Assembly: GCF_028858725.1 (NCBI RefSeq)
Contig: NC_084771.1
Location: 10,754,915-10,818,914 of the forward strand
Direction: 5' to 3'
Origin: Colius striatus
Lineage: Eukaryota; Chordata; Aves; Coliiformes; Coliidae
Length of the DNA stretch: 64,000 bases
This document shows, one piece after another, positions 35,726 to 48,270 of this stretch (positions are counted from its first letter, which is position 1; every line of letters begins with the position of its first letter). The notes beneath the pieces are model-generated. The model did no database searches, was not told the origin of the DNA, and saw only the letters and a program-made list of their open reading frames with translations. The position numbers and the translations under genes were made by a program.

Positions 35726-37899
35726 TATCCTCAGGCTTAAAAGAAAAACACATACTGCAACAAGTGTAGTTTATATCTTAGGAATTTTTTCAGTGAGAAG
35801 GTTTTTTTTCTTCCCCCAAATATTCCCCAAAGAGAGTGAAATCAAAGGCATGTTTTTTTACTGAGGGGCAGGCTTGTTTTTGCTAACATCACAGGCATTA
35901 ACAAAATCAGCTAGAGAACAGGAGCTCTCATGTTAATGAAGGGCTTTTATTTTCCCCTCTTCTTTAGATTTGCTCTCAGACTTGGCTTGTCTGGAGAGGA
36001 TTTTGCCTTGGGGATTTGTCCTCGTTATACAGGAGTCTGGGAGATGTCCTCACTGATTGCAAACCTGGAATCTGGAAAAATGACCTGGGTGAAAAATGAC
36101 ACAGGATTATTTAAGTGGTGAGCTCCCCTAAAGGCACTGAGTTGTAATCTAGCATTTAAAAGCCTGACATTTTTCATAATTCTGATAGAATTTGAAATGT
36201 ATTTCAGTTATTTGGCTTTGATACATGCTATGTGTGAGAAATCCTAAAAAATTAACTCATCTGAGCAGTTATGAATTCAAGAGCTGCTCTGGAAAAGCCA
36301 AAGAGCTGGTCTGCCCTTCCCCTTCCCTCCGCTGTTCAGATCTCACCTTAGGGTTAAATCTGCTGAGGAGGAAGGCTGGTCTGCTCTTACTGATTTCTGC
36401 TTCCACTTAGGACAGTAGGATTTGGCCCCAGGATATTTTACTTTGAGGAGCTGTATGCACTTTCAGAGCTATTTATTTCAAATAACAGATTGCTCTAAAC
36501 CCCCTCCACCCTACTCCCAAATGTGTTGAGGCCAAAATTAGGTTTCAGAGATCTTGCAGCATAACTGTTGGGAGATGCTCTGATAGGATGTAACTGTAAT
36601 TCATCCTCTTTATAGAAATCTGTGGTTCATCCCACTCAGGCAAGCAGAGAACTGAGGGTCTCTCTTAGTAATTAACAGCACATTCTTGTTCGTAATAAAG
36701 ACTGTTTACTATAGATTAGCATTCTGTTGACGTTAAAAGATGCAAATGAGCAGTTCTTGCCAGTTCGGAACAATATGCTCGCATAGTCAAAAATAAATGT
36801 TGATTTTAAAGAAAGTTTAAAAGCCAGATTTTACTGCAGTTTTAGGACAAAGAAAAGACATGTTTGTAAAGCTGACTGAAAGTTCATTTCATGTAAGGGA
36901 ACAAGTGCAACATACCACATCTTTGATGAATGTCTACATGTTGCACTACTGGCAAGTTGTATATCAGGAGGTTATGGCAACAGAATATTTTAGTGCTACT
37001 TGACTATATATTCAACACCTTTCTCAAGTAGCCTAAAGAAAGAAACTGCAATAAAATAACTCCAGTAAAAGAACTTAAGAAACTTGAGAAATGCTCTTCT
37101 GATTTATGGACTAGCTAAGAGTCTACTACCCACATTAAAGTCCGGGAGGGTGGAATGTCTCAGCACTAATGAAAATCAGATCTTGTCATACTTGCCTGAA
37201 TCTGTATCTCATCTCATCTGTATCCACAGCTATCAGATTCCTAAGGGGAATATAAAATATCAAAGGTATAAAATCATTAGGCATCTGGTGCTGTACAGTT
37301 CTGTTCCAAGAAAGTGAATGGATGTTACTTGTAGCTCCTTTTCACTTTCAATTCAGGTATGTGTATTTTCAAAAACAAAACAAGAATGCTTTTAAAATCT
37401 TAAGTCTGTAAAGTACTGCTTGTGCTTCAGCTGAACTTTGGGAGAAGAAAACTGCTTTTATGGACAAATCCTGGTCCTTCAAAATCATATCTGAGGACTC
37501 TGTTCATGGCTGTACTGCAGACTCTTGAGTGACCATGACCAAATCACTTGGTGACTGTGGGTAACAGGACAGTGCTACCAGCACTTTTCTAGTCTGACTT
37601 GCTTTTAAGCTTCTTGAGGCCAAAGCATGGGGATGAACTGGTGAACCAGGTTGGCAGGCAAAGGGTGCAGGATGATGTGAATGAGAGAAATCTCAAAAAT
37701 TGTAAAACATGGCTGAAGGGGGTCATCTGAGTGCCAGGGAGAGTGTACAGGGAGAAGCTCTTGCCTTTTCCTAGGAATCTGCATGTCTGAATGTTGTTCT
37801 GAAGTGCCTATACACACAGGTTTGCCCTCAGCAATCCCGGCCCCCTAAGACCAGTAGAAAAAATGTGGTACTGTGAGGATTTACCCTCAGTATGAAGAG
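35726..37899. other. no gene seen
   Basis: AT-rich DNA with short open frames on both strands. None has paired splice signals or recognisable motifs. Confidence 0.5.
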
Positions 37900-38880
37900 C
37901 ATCGAGTTACAGAATGTTTAAAGAAACTGCTCAACATTCACAACCCTGTGGGAGCTGTTGGGATACATCCATGAAGTGTTGAGGAAGCTGGATGGTGTCA
38001 TTGCAAGGTTGTTCTCAATAGGTTTTTAAAGGTCCTGGTGACCTGTCTGAGGTTTCAGAGGACTGGAAGCAGTAAATTTCCTTCCTATCTTGAGAAAAGG
38101 CAAGGAGGAGGATCTGGGAAGTACTAAGGACAAGAAGGTAATGTCAACATGGATACATGAGAGAAAATGACCAACCTGCTAGCCTTCCATGGCAAAATTA
38201 TTAGGTCCATTGGATGGATGGATGGAGACAGCGGATGTTGTTTACTTTGGAGAAGCTCTTTACCCTGGGTCACAGACCATTTCAGGACAAACTGGTAAAA
38301 TATGGACTGGATAAATGCAGTTAGGTGGCTTTAAAACTGGCTGAGCTGCTGGTCTCAAAGGGTTGAGATTAGCATCACTACATCCTCATGGAGGCAGACT
38401 GGTAGTGGAGTACCCTGAGGCTCATACTGGCGTCAGCACTGTTCAGTGTCATCATTGATGACCTAGGTGATGCTACAGAATGCACATCCAGCAGGTCTGC
38501 AAATGATACAGAACTAAGAGGAGCAGCTCATAAACAGGGTAGTTGTGCTTCCATTCAAATGGGCCTTAACAGACTGAAGAAGTGGACAGAGAGGAACCTT
38601 GTGAAGTTCAACAGAAAGAAACGCAAATACTCGCCCCTTGAGAGGAACAAGCTTATGCATAAGGACATGCTGGGGGCCAACTGGCTGGGAAGCAGCTTCA
38701 CAGAAAAGGACCTGAGGGTCCTGGTGGCCATCAAGCTGAACATGAGACAGCATTGTGATCTTGTAAAGTCCAATAGTATCCTCACCTGCATTAGAGTGTG
38801 GTCAGCAAGTCAAAGGAAGTGATTATTCACTTCTGCTCAGCACTGGTGAGACCACACTAGCAGTAGAGGTAAAGACCTTA
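37900..38880 (+). mobile_element. old CR1 LINE fragment covering the reverse-transcriptase C-terminus
   Basis: A sense-strand CR1 copy of about 1 kb with decayed ORF2. The best-preserved part is an open frame at 38559-38822 (GLNRLKKWTERNLVKFNRKK, later EKDLRVLVAIKLNMRQHCDL), which matches the CR1 RT thumb/C-terminal region. Just before it, at about 38430-38470, are the remains of the 'PL-LF-IFI-DL' RT motif, and the ADDT catalytic segment near 38495-38510 is degraded. It ends near 38870 at 'gcactggtgagaccacact', also a CR1 landmark. Frameshifts and stops make it inactive. Confidence 0.85.
38211..38226. repeat. short TGGA microsatellite
   Basis: Four TGGA units inside the old CR1 fragment; probably arose by slippage after insertion. 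Confidence 0.6.
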
Positions 38881-41800
38881 ACATCAGCTCGTATTGCAAT
38901 GTCCTACTGAGATTTCAGTTTTTGAGAAAGTGTTGGACCAGTAGTACTCTGCCCAAGTTTCAAGAAGACTGTTCATGTATTAAATTAAGTACACACTTGT
39001 ACATATACACAGAGCACACATTTCCAGTTGAGTCAGGTTTCATCTACTGAAGTTTCAATGCCAACACATTCTCATGAGGAAAGTTTCCATTAAAAAAAAA
39101 GCCCAAAACATTCTTCATTGTCTATTCTCTAATTTAATTCAAACAGTAGAGAATAAATTATTATTACATTATTTTGTGGGTTTTTTGTGAGTCATAAGTC
39201 CTCAGTGTATTTTGTCTGAGCGTTGCAAACGTGCAAACGAGTATCTCAGGGCTGTGCACATTTAACTCCCATTAACATTTAGTAAAATGCATTAGAGAGG
39301 ATCATGCATTTCCAAAAATAATCTGAGTGATTTTTTTTTTGGTCTGGAAATACTGATTTGTTGGAGGAAACTTTTCATGAAAGCATTATTTGTAAGCTGA
39401 ATACATTTCTAAACCTTTTAACGAAGTAGTAATGTTTTACTTTGATGTTTGCATAGTCTAAGATGTAGTTACACTACATCTTGTCTGAGTCTAGAGATAG
39501 ACTTTGGTACTGCATCTCATGTTTTCCTTTCTGTTTTAGCAAGCTAATGTTTAAAGTAAAGCACAACTCAGCATAAGGTGGGGAAGACAAAGCCTGCTCC
39601 TTGTTTTGTGGTATCTTTAGGACAGGCATTGTCTTTCCTTTTGTTTGTCAAGCCTCTGAATATTCCAACAGAGACAAACGTATTTTTGAGGTTTTGTGTG
39701 GTTTTTGAGAGTGGAAAGTAAAAGCAGGTTGGATGCAATTTATATGAGAGCAATAAATTAAATTACAGTAACAAAAATCAGTATCTCAAATATTAACTCA
39801 GGTTCTTGGCATCTGTCAAATACTGAATTATGGAAAAGAGATAAGAATGTAGACCAACAGCTTTTTGATTTCACTGAGACTGGTCCCTTTTATAAAGGCA
39901 AAACTTGCCTCTATTTGCTGGTGACTTGGAAATATTGAGGTTATCAGTGTTGTATTAAAACCAGCAATGGTGATTTGCACTGCAGCTTTAAAAAACATCT
40001 GAAATCCAAATGCTGGCTTGGATCAGGCTTGCATCAAGTTTTATTTGGCTATGGTTTGCTTTTTTATTTTATTGTTAGGATAACTCTGTGTTCTGATTCT
40101 GTTTCAGTTAAAGGAAAGGCCAAGTCTGGCCAATGTCTGAAATGTTCAGCTTCATTGAAAGGAAGAAGGCCAGAAATGACATGTGAGCTACTGCAGTTTT
40201 GTTGTTTTAATAGGAAGCTGATTGCACATACCTGACCCTTAGGCTAAATCACACTCCCTGACTTCCTGATGATACTGATTAAGGGTGTTGGTAAGGATAT
40301 ATAAACCAGCAGTAGGTCAGAAAAAGGTATAAATATTCTTCTCAAATGAACACAGAAACATCTTTCTGAAGTAATTATACCTGACCTGGAACTACAAACC
40401 TGCTCCTTGTGAATTAATATAAAAGCTCTCTTTGCTTTCAGTGGGAGGAGGATCTTTGGTTTCTGTCTTTGTGTGTGTGTCTCACGTACTCAGCCATACA
40501 TACACTGAGTATTTTCAAATGTTGAATTACTTCTAGTGTTTACATCACCTTAAATATATATTGGCTTTTTAATATAGTTTCAGGCTTGCTTGCTTGCTTG
40601 CTGCCTTCAGCTTGCTTGTAAATTGCCCTGCTGTCTTTCAAATTGTCTCTTTTGGTTTTTATTGCATTAGGAAAGAACGTGCCTCCTTTCTCTAATTTTG
40701 CATCTTTTTGATGTAAAAACATTTGTATGAAATGTATCCATCATGTTGTAAATGTGATATGTAAATGATTCTTTTCTCCTCCTCCAGACCTAGTGTAGCA
40801 AGACATCTACTAATACAGTTGTGCACAAAATTTCAGATGAAAGCCAGAGTGGGAGTGAGAGCAAATGAAAGCAGGGGAAAGGAGGGAGGAATGGGAGAAG
40901 GAGAGAAGGCAGGGAAAGCTTCAAAAAGCATTTAATGAGATGTGATGGCCTCGCTACTTATTTTTCATTGCATCTTCTCTAAACTCACGTGTAAGAACAG
41001 AGGACCAGATTTTAGGAGTATTTTAAATACCGCACATAAGACCACCGTTGCCATTTTCAAATCCCATGTACACACTAGTACTCATCTGTCTTTATCTTTG
41101 GATGCTTAAAATACTTCTGGAAATGTCAAGATTTCAAGTCTATAAAGCACTGATGAGCTTTCAGCTGACAGCCCGCTGGGCTTCCTGCTTGCCTGTAGGA
41201 TCTGTGTGCTCTGAGGCTATGGGCTCAAATGATAAACATGGAGTTGTTAGAGAACGATGCTTCAGGTTTGTAGAGTCACCAGGTTAGTAAGTGATAAAAC
41301 ACCATAGATTTATCTGAGAAGTCCTAAAATCAAACAATCTCTTTATGCCTTTGGTGTTGTTCATCGCAAAACAGAACATAAAAAAAAAACTTAGATCTTT
41401 ACATGAAGTCATCCTTAGAAACTTGTTGCATAAACTCCCTGTGATTATGTCCAGTGATGTAATTGGCAACTTAGATAAACATTTAAGCAAGTCAATTAAT
41501 CTTTTAATTAAGTGTATAAAATGTTAGTCTTCATATCTCAGAATGCTTTATACTATTTTTGTCCTAGCAAGCAAGAAAACTCAGCAGTGTTCTGCCTGTT
41601 CTGTCTTCATGATACCTGAGGTTTTCTCCTCCATTATGCAAGATGAGAAAAAAACCCACAAGTTTTGGAAGCACTTCTGATAACTCATCTCAGCATGGAT
41701 CTGATCCATAAGTCAGCAGACAGTTCAGTCTTGCTCCTAGAAAAAGAACAGTATCTAGTGGGATTCAGATTCTCCTTAAAGCTGCAGTGGGCTTGGATAA

Positions 41801-43799
41801 CTTAGAGGGACAGTCTATGTATGACAAAAGCAAGTAACCTTAGAGCAGAACCTGATATCATCTTACCTCCGCATGGAAAGATGCTGAGCAAAACAGCTTC
41901 CGTTGATTCAGATGGAAGTTGCAGGCTGTACAACTGCTCAGGACATCTGCTTTTATGTTCCAGAAGAACTCATGTGGGCAGGTGTCTGTGCTTAGTGTGA
42001 ACCATCAATGGAACATACTATTTTCCTGGGCATTTAGTTTATAGAGAACCCATATGGAGCTAATTCTGGTTTTTAGAGGTTTAATTTTCATTAAGTAATC
42101 CCTGAAGCATAGAGCCAACTGAAGCACCATACCTCTTGTGTTGTATACTTAGACTCTCTGTGAAATTGATACACATCCCACTGATTTTATTGGTGACTTC
42201 TCATGGTAGTATAACACGTTCATTTGGTGTAACTGTGATTTAATGGACACCAGCAGTTTTTTAGGTGTCTAGCTTTCTTCTAACTGCATGTTTTAGCAAA
42301 TAACTGTCTTTTGTCTGTACAAAGTCCAAATCCTTAAGGAAGCTGCTGGTGCCAGTTACCAGGAACAAACTTTTGTTATAGACTGACTCCCTCCTTAAAC
42401 CAGTGTTACTAAAATGTACCCGTGAATAGATATTTCATCCTTTCTGTCTGTCTAGTGGTGTGCAGAAAGTTTCTCATCCTGATCAATGAAATCCTGGTAT
42501 GACATTTTTAGGGTAGCTTTGAAACTCTGTATTAAATGCTCCCTGTGGGGGTTCTGGCTGAGCTTAGGCATGCTGTAATCAAACGTGGTAGGAAGAGACA
42601 CCGAGTCTTATTCCTTTCACGTGCTCATATATGGGGAAGGGTTTAGGGTTTTTCTTTCCTTTCTCATCTTGGAAAACTGTGCTGCATCAAAGTGCTGTTC
42701 TCTAAGGAGCTGAACAGATCTGTTCCTTCATCATGTTCACTTCATTGCATTTTAAAACCTATGTTGAGATTGTTTTTCTCAAAACAGCAAACACTATTCT
42801 TCCTCTTGGAGGGGGGATTTTCCTGGTAAGCCATTGTTTGTCTTTCCTGCTAAAGGAACAGTTTTATCAGTTAAAAACTATTCTCTGTAGAACGTGGTTG
42901 CTTTTTTCCCCTTCAAATTGTCTTTCATGGGTAACTTCTTGCTAATTTAGTTCACATTAATTTCTTCTGCACAATATTCTATGCTGGTCTTCCTACACCC
43001 CTTTCAAAATCAAGGGCAGTTACATCCTGTGACTACAAAGGCTGCCTGTGAATTTTTTCATTATTCTGTTTTTTGAACGTTATTCTATGAAAACACAAAT
43101 CCTGCCATACAAACCATTCCCTGGCCTACAGTGGGGCTTAAACACACCCACTGATATTTTTCCCCTTTGCCCATTTCTAGGATCAGTTTCTCCTAATTCT
43201 GAGTTACATGTTTTTTTTGGAGTCAGAACTAAGCACTTAGCAATCCAAGTACAAGTGGATGTCTAATTGTTCTCTCGAGTTATAGGATAAACAAACTGAG
43301 AGCTGTTTAGGGCTGAATTCAACTGCACAACCAATACCTAAGAACCTTCATAAAATAAGATCCTAATCAGTGGCCTTTAAGTTCTTGTTTTCTTTGCGGG
43401 TGAAAGAGGGTTCTGATTCTGGGTTAACTGCTTGTGGAGGGGAGATGAACAAATGAGATCTGCTTTCCTATCCCCCTCTCTTCTTTTAATCTCTTGTTTT
43501 TTCTCCTTCCCTACTGCTAGCAAAGAAAGGAATTATGGATGGGATGCTTTACAGCCTTTCTCTAAAATCTGACAAGATTGAGACTTCCCACAGGGATATA
43601 ATTTTTCTTTTTTAAATGTGCCAAAGAGCAAAAGATTGTTTGAACATTCAAGTGTTCATCCAACTCATTTAAAAAGAAAACTCCCCTCCTTCCAGACAGT
43701 GTGCCTGTTGTTGATGAATAGTTACAGTCTAGGACTACAATATGTTCAATACTCAGGGAATTTCACCTTTGAAATTGTGCAAGAAAAATAAGAAGTTAA
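38881..43799. other. no gene seen
   Basis: About 5 kb of AT-rich DNA. It includes a GCTT microsatellite (about 40583-40602) and an acceptor-like tract (gattctgtttcag, ending about 40107) followed by a short open frame with no family resemblance and no convincing donor. No gene is supported. Confidence 0.5.
40583..40602. repeat. GCTT microsatellite
   Basis: Four to five GCTT/CTTG units in 'ggcttgcttgcttgcttgct'. A small simple repeat. Confidence 0.8.
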
Positions 43800-43800
43800 A

Positions 43801-43831
43801 GGGTGGGAGGGAGTAGGGGGCTGGGAGGGGG
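43801..43831 (+). other. G-quadruplex-type motif
   Basis: Six G-runs of three or more bases (GGGTGGGAGGGAGTAGGGGG, then CTGGGAGGGGG) separated by loops of one to four bases satisfy the standard G4 pattern on the plus strand. It lies about 0.8 kb from the GC-rich island at 44.6 kb. Confidence 0.7.
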
Positions 43832-44245
43832 AGTGATGAGTGTCACTTGAGATGCAGCTACTTTTGTGTCTACATTTCTGGAATATGATCACATTTCTTT
43901 TCCCACAGCATGGACTGGGGACAGTCTCTGTCTAATTTGAGAGTTGTTGGTAAGCAGAAGACACCCTTCCTTCCTCACTGCCCTCCTCTACCAGGCTTTG
44001 AGCTCAAGCAGTGTGTCTCTGGGGTGGGTCAAACCAGTCTGCGGTAACTGAGGCTAAAGGAGTAGGCAAGGAGGGGAGAAGGGAATAAAGACTTGAAGTA
44101 TTCAGTGCTTACTAGTCAGCATTGACTTTCCTGTTAGCTCTCACATTCCTAATGGGAAAAGTTATGTGAAATGCATTTGAGATCAGTTAAGGTGTTAAGA
44201 GGTCAGTGAGCTACATGGCCCGTGCCTGTGCACTGCTTGAGCTAT

Positions 44246-44263
44246 GGGTGGGAGGGACGGGGG
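44246..44263 (+). other. G-quadruplex-type motif, very short loops
   Basis: GGGTGGGAGGGACGGGGG has four G-runs with loops of 1, 1 and 2 bases, the class expected to be most stable. It lies just outside the second GC-rich island. Confidence 0.75.
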
Positions 44264-44579
44264 CCTGTCACCTTCCCTCCTTTGTGGGTTGAGGGGTTCA
44301 GATTCTTGCAGAGGCAGCAGGACATCCTGACCAGGTGTGTGTATGAAGGGATAGGAAGGGGTGTTACTGCGGTGAACACAGGGGACAAGTAACATGGGTT
44401 ACTGGGGGGAGGCTTATATGCATGTGGAGAAGCAGGTGAGGGGTCTCTGGGGCTCTGGTGTTCATAGGGGTGTTCCATGCACCTCTGTGCTATGAGGGAG
44501 CACCTTCCAGATGTCTTTGTGAAGGGTGGGAGTGTGTGTGGAAAGCTGCTGGTACCCAGGGGAGGACAGTCACGCCTCT

Positions 44580-45010
44580 GACTAGAGCTGGATTGCCCCA
44601 GTGGGGGTCAGGAGTGGCCCAGGGTCGGGCCGGGGGGCAGCGGGGCGAGCAGTGCAGCCCTGGCTGCCGCTGTGCTCCGTGCCGTGCCGGTCCCGCACGC
44701 TGCTCCGGTGCGGTTCGCTGCCGTGCCAGCCGCATGCCGGTACCGCGCCGTGCAGTGCTGTGCTGGGCCAGCCATCGCCGTGCCGTGCCGTGCCAAGCCC
44801 GCACGCCGGGTACCGCACCGCGCCGTGCCCCCGGCTGGGAGGCTGCAGCGGGAGCAGGACGCAGCGGGAGCAGCCTCCGAGCTGCGCGCAGCCACGCAAC
44901 CGCCTGCCCGGCCGGACACACGGCACGTCTGCAGCAGGCGCTTCCCAACCTCCGGCTCCTTGCTGCTGCGCTCTGCCCCCCGCGCCAGGAAAATGAGCTC
45001 TGTCAGGAAA
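44580..45010. promoter_or_regulatory. second CpG-rich island
   Basis: A sharp rise in GC and CpG content with degenerate GCCGTGCC-type repeats (clearest at about 44671-44840). Flanking DNA is AT-rich. The overlapping long open frames on both strands reflect the lack of AT-rich stop codons here and are not evidence of protein. A minus-strand first-exon candidate sits just to its right, so this island may mark a minus-strand promoter and its first intron. It could also be an orphan island of repeat origin. Confidence 0.5.
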
Positions 45011-45200
45011 TCGGCTCATTAGGTAGATTCCCTGAGAAGGGGCCACACGTGCCCTTCGCATACCGGGGAAGCAAAAAGGAGGCTTTTGACCGTGTCCCTT
45101 AAAAAAATTGCGACCGCTGGGGCAAATTCCCTCCCTCCTCCACTTTGTAATGAGCCTCCTGTTCCGCACAAAGGATTCATCGTAGCCATGCAGCACTCAC

Positions 45201-45318
45201 CTTCTCCGGCCACATCTTCATCCGCTCGCTGGGCTACTTTCAAAAGGGGAGAGTGATCAGGGGGTGGCAAGGCTGGGAGCCGAAGCCTGACCATGGAGGT
45301 AGCCTGAGAGCTTGTCAA
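45201..45318 (-). CDS. candidate minus-strand first coding exon
   Basis: Minus-strand frame from ATG 45318 (second ATG at 45294) to a textbook donor GGAGAAG|GTGAGTG at 45200-45199. From the second ATG it encodes 31 residues (MVRLRLPALPPPDHSPLLKV, then AQRADEDVAGE) and leaves in phase 1. It is adjacent to a CpG-rich island, as expected for a first exon. No downstream exon could be matched with confidence; the membrane-protein ORF at 35.1-35.4 kb lies on the same strand but linkage is unproven. The product is not recognised, and the segment may be untranslated leader or chance. Confidence 0.3.
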
Positions 45319-47940
45319 CTGGCCAGTCTCGTTCCCCCTTGGTGTTCAAAACCGAGAGGCAGATAGTGCTGAACAGGCGCGTTAGTTGTGCTGCAGATCC
45401 GGGGAGGGTGGAATAGCTCCACACACCCGCTACCTCAGCAGCACTCACCGAGCCCAGCCAAATTTTTCAACTTTATTTAGGGGGAAGAACAGATCACATG
45501 GGGAGCCTCACCAAACTGGGAGGAGCATGTTAGTGCAGAATCAGGTCACTAACATAAAAACCCAGGAGTTAGTCACAGGCACAAAGATTAATAGTGTTAG
45601 CATATTCCAGGCATAAAAAGCAGGCTGAGACAAAGACGAGAGATGCTTATGGGAATGAAATGCTTCTGTTTTCTTCCCTTATCTATATAATTAAACGGGG
45701 TCATTTCTTGCTCCTTTTATCAGGTGAGTTTTCCTGATTGAGTAAGAAATAGAGTAGACTGCAAAATAAATGTTTTCAGCTTCCAGGTGCTTTTGAGCAC
45801 ATTCTCCTTGGCTGTCAAGCTGGTATTTCTACAGGCATTTTAATTTTATTTAATTTCTGAAATGCAATCTGCCTCTGTCCTGCTGCTTTGTATGGATTCA
45901 GTCCTAGAGAAATAGGTGCTACAGACCCATTCCAAAACATACCCATGAAATGGTCTAAGTTGAATAATTTAATTGCCTCTGACTCCAATCTTTAATTTGT
46001 ATCTTTTGCCCAGGCAAAAGTAAGAAGGCTGCTGGCTGATCTCTTATTCACCCACTGGCTGAGAAATGATTGTGGAATTATGTGTCTACAGCACCTTTTT
46101 CTGATCTCTGTCTTTCTTTTATCAATAGATGGCAAAGCTCCCAGCAAGACCATAGGTAGTATAAAAGCTGTCCCCGAATCCAGAAGAGCTGATTGCTGCC
46201 AGGACTGCAGCATGATTCTTAGGACTTTTAATATCTTTGTTTATTTAATCAACTGCACATTCCAAAAAAGCTGTGATGGGTTTAGGTTATTTAGAGGCCA
46301 AAATTCAAATGTGGATGCCTAAATATGGGTACCTAAATACATACATATCTTGTGAAGAAGTGGGCCTGACTTTTATAGGTGCTAAGCAACTGTTCTTCTG
46401 CATTTCCATCTGCTTTTAAGTCACATCCCACCCTCTGCCACTTTCCTCATGGCCACATTTTTAAAAAGAAATTAGCTTTGAAAAGTAGGCTGTCTTGTTC
46501 CTTTGCTTACAGTAGCATCCTGCCCAAAAGAAGCTCCATTCTAAAACATGACACCAGGCAAAGGGGAAATTGGCAACCAGATGGATTGCCACAACAGAGC
46601 CAAGAGGTCGGATGTGTCCAGCTAGTATAAAACTGCACGAGAGCTTGTCTGCCACACACCCAAAAATGACTCAAACAGCCCTCAAACAAGTTGCACCTGC
46701 CTACAGAGCGACTATTCTTCCTTCAGTTTGCAGAAAGATTAACCAGCTTTGGCAGTTAAAGGCTGAAACAGTCAAAATGTTGATTCTTGGCAAGATCTTA
46801 ATGAAGTGCCTCTGGATTAGGAGTGATACCAATCAGGATATCACATCAAGAAAAGCAACCTTCACATTAGAGTGGATCAAAATTTGTAACTCTGAATCCT
46901 TTGGCATACAACACAGTTCTCTGCTGCCTTATTGTGGAGTATAACTTTATGTTCCTTGCTTTCATTTCTCCAGCCTGGGGTGCAAAGGGGTGACCTGTGC
47001 CAATTCCAGGCTCCTTCCTTCCTGTGGGTCTCTTAAAGGCAGAGGAGTGCAGCTGCTTACACCCAAGGAGACATGAGTTGCAATCAGTTCTTTTATAGAG
47101 CAAATCAATGGAGTGGAGAAAAAGCACTTTCCATCTTTACTACAATAGAGGCATGCTGAAAACACAGCTAGAACCTCTCCCTGTGTTTTACACTTGAAAA
47201 TGGTGTATTTGTCAGGTACTCTTGAAGAGAACTTGGGGTTTATTACCTGCAGACTGACCATTACCTGTAACTTCCATTTCAAGTGTGCAGAGGCCTGATC
47301 CTCAGCAGAGATGCCATCCATTCCTCTGGAGGGATAGTTTGGGATATTTTATTTGGCTTTGTGGTTTGATAATCTCTCTGTATTGCCAGCTAGCAATGGA
47401 AGATAAGGTAACAAGCCTAACAAAGGCTTTTACAGATCTGGTTAGCCCTTATATGTATTTTCATCCACAAGTTCTTTTCTTACTGCCTGAAGTTTTCTGT
47501 CTTATATATTTCATAAAACTTCCCTTTATGTTTCTTTTTAAACACAGTTCCATGCTCAAGTATCTCATGTCAACTGAAAGTGCTATATATAATGTGTGTG
47601 TATATATACATATTTATATCTATGCATGCATATACATATGCAGAGACCTGGGAATGCAGATTTATACCAGTTTGTGTCAGGGCAAGGGTAGTTTTTCCTC
47701 CATCATTATTTATATTTGACTCCCCAACATTTGGCCTGTGAACTCCTAGATAAGCCAATAAGGAATGTCTGAAAATGCACTAACATGTTTTTATGCTACA
47801 TTGGATCTTTTTTTCAAATCCTTGTTCTTAATCCAGGATGACTAAGACACATTTTTCACTCCCATCAGATGTGCCACTTCCTGAATTTTCTCTTTTTCAA
47901 GGCTCATAACTGGTCAGAAACTAGATCAGTCAGGTTGAAG
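45319..47940. other. no gene supported
   Basis: Mixed DNA. A good acceptor-like tract (tctttcttttatcaatag) ends at about 46128 and is followed by a 27-base open piece and GTAGTA, too short and unsupported to call. A TA/TG-rich run lies at about 47583-47640. Confidence 0.45.
47583..47640. repeat. TA/TG-rich low-complexity tract
   Basis: Alternating pyrimidine-purine sequence (tatataatgtgtgtgtatat and following tacata/tgcatgcata). Degenerate microsatellite; open frames crossing it are artefacts. Confidence 0.75.
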
Positions 47941-48270
47941 ATTATGGCTGTGTCAGGGGACTGGTGACCAGCTACAGGAACAGGCTCTTCTCAGTGCTGT
48001 CAGGTGACAAGACAAGGGGCAACGGGTACAAGCTGGAACAGAAGAGGTTCCAAAGAAACACAAGGAAAAGCTTCTTCCCTGTTGAGGTGAGGGAGCACTG
48101 GAAGGGGCTGCCCAGATGAGTGTGGAGTCTCCTTCTCTGGAGACATTCAAACCCACTTGGATGAGTTCCTGTGTGACCTACCCTAGGTGGTCCTGCTATG
48201 GCAGGGGGGTTGCACTGGATGAGCTTTTGAGGTCCCTTCCAGCCCTTGAGAGTCTGTGATTCTATGAATG
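47941..48270 (+). mobile_element. CR1 LINE 3' fragment, sense, with intact 3' terminus
   Basis: Sense CR1 with the expected order of blocks: 'gctacaggaacaggctcttc', 'caaggggcaacgggtacaag', 'gcttcttccctgttgaggtg', 'ggagacattcaaacccactt', and 'gaggtcccttccagcccttg'. It ends in 'tctgtgattctatgaat', the CR1 terminal octamer region. One of the best-preserved copies in the window. Only the 3' 330 bp are present. Confidence 0.93.

Noticed and set aside
38514-38822. Minus-strand open frames overlapping the CR1 RT piece
   Set aside because: The plus-strand frame matches CR1 RT; the minus-strand ones are shadows.
39975-40235. Plus-strand frame with a Cys-containing basic stretch after an acceptor-like tttcag
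   Set aside because: No donor, no family resemblance, and no partner exons within reach.
44458-45196. Long overlapping frames on both strands at the second GC island
   Set aside because: High GC removes stop codons in all frames and the translations are low-complexity Ala/Arg/Pro/Cys strings with no domain.
46129-46155. Possible 27-bp plus-strand exon after a strong polypyrimidine acceptor
   Set aside because: Too short, with a weak donor and no neighbouring exons to join.
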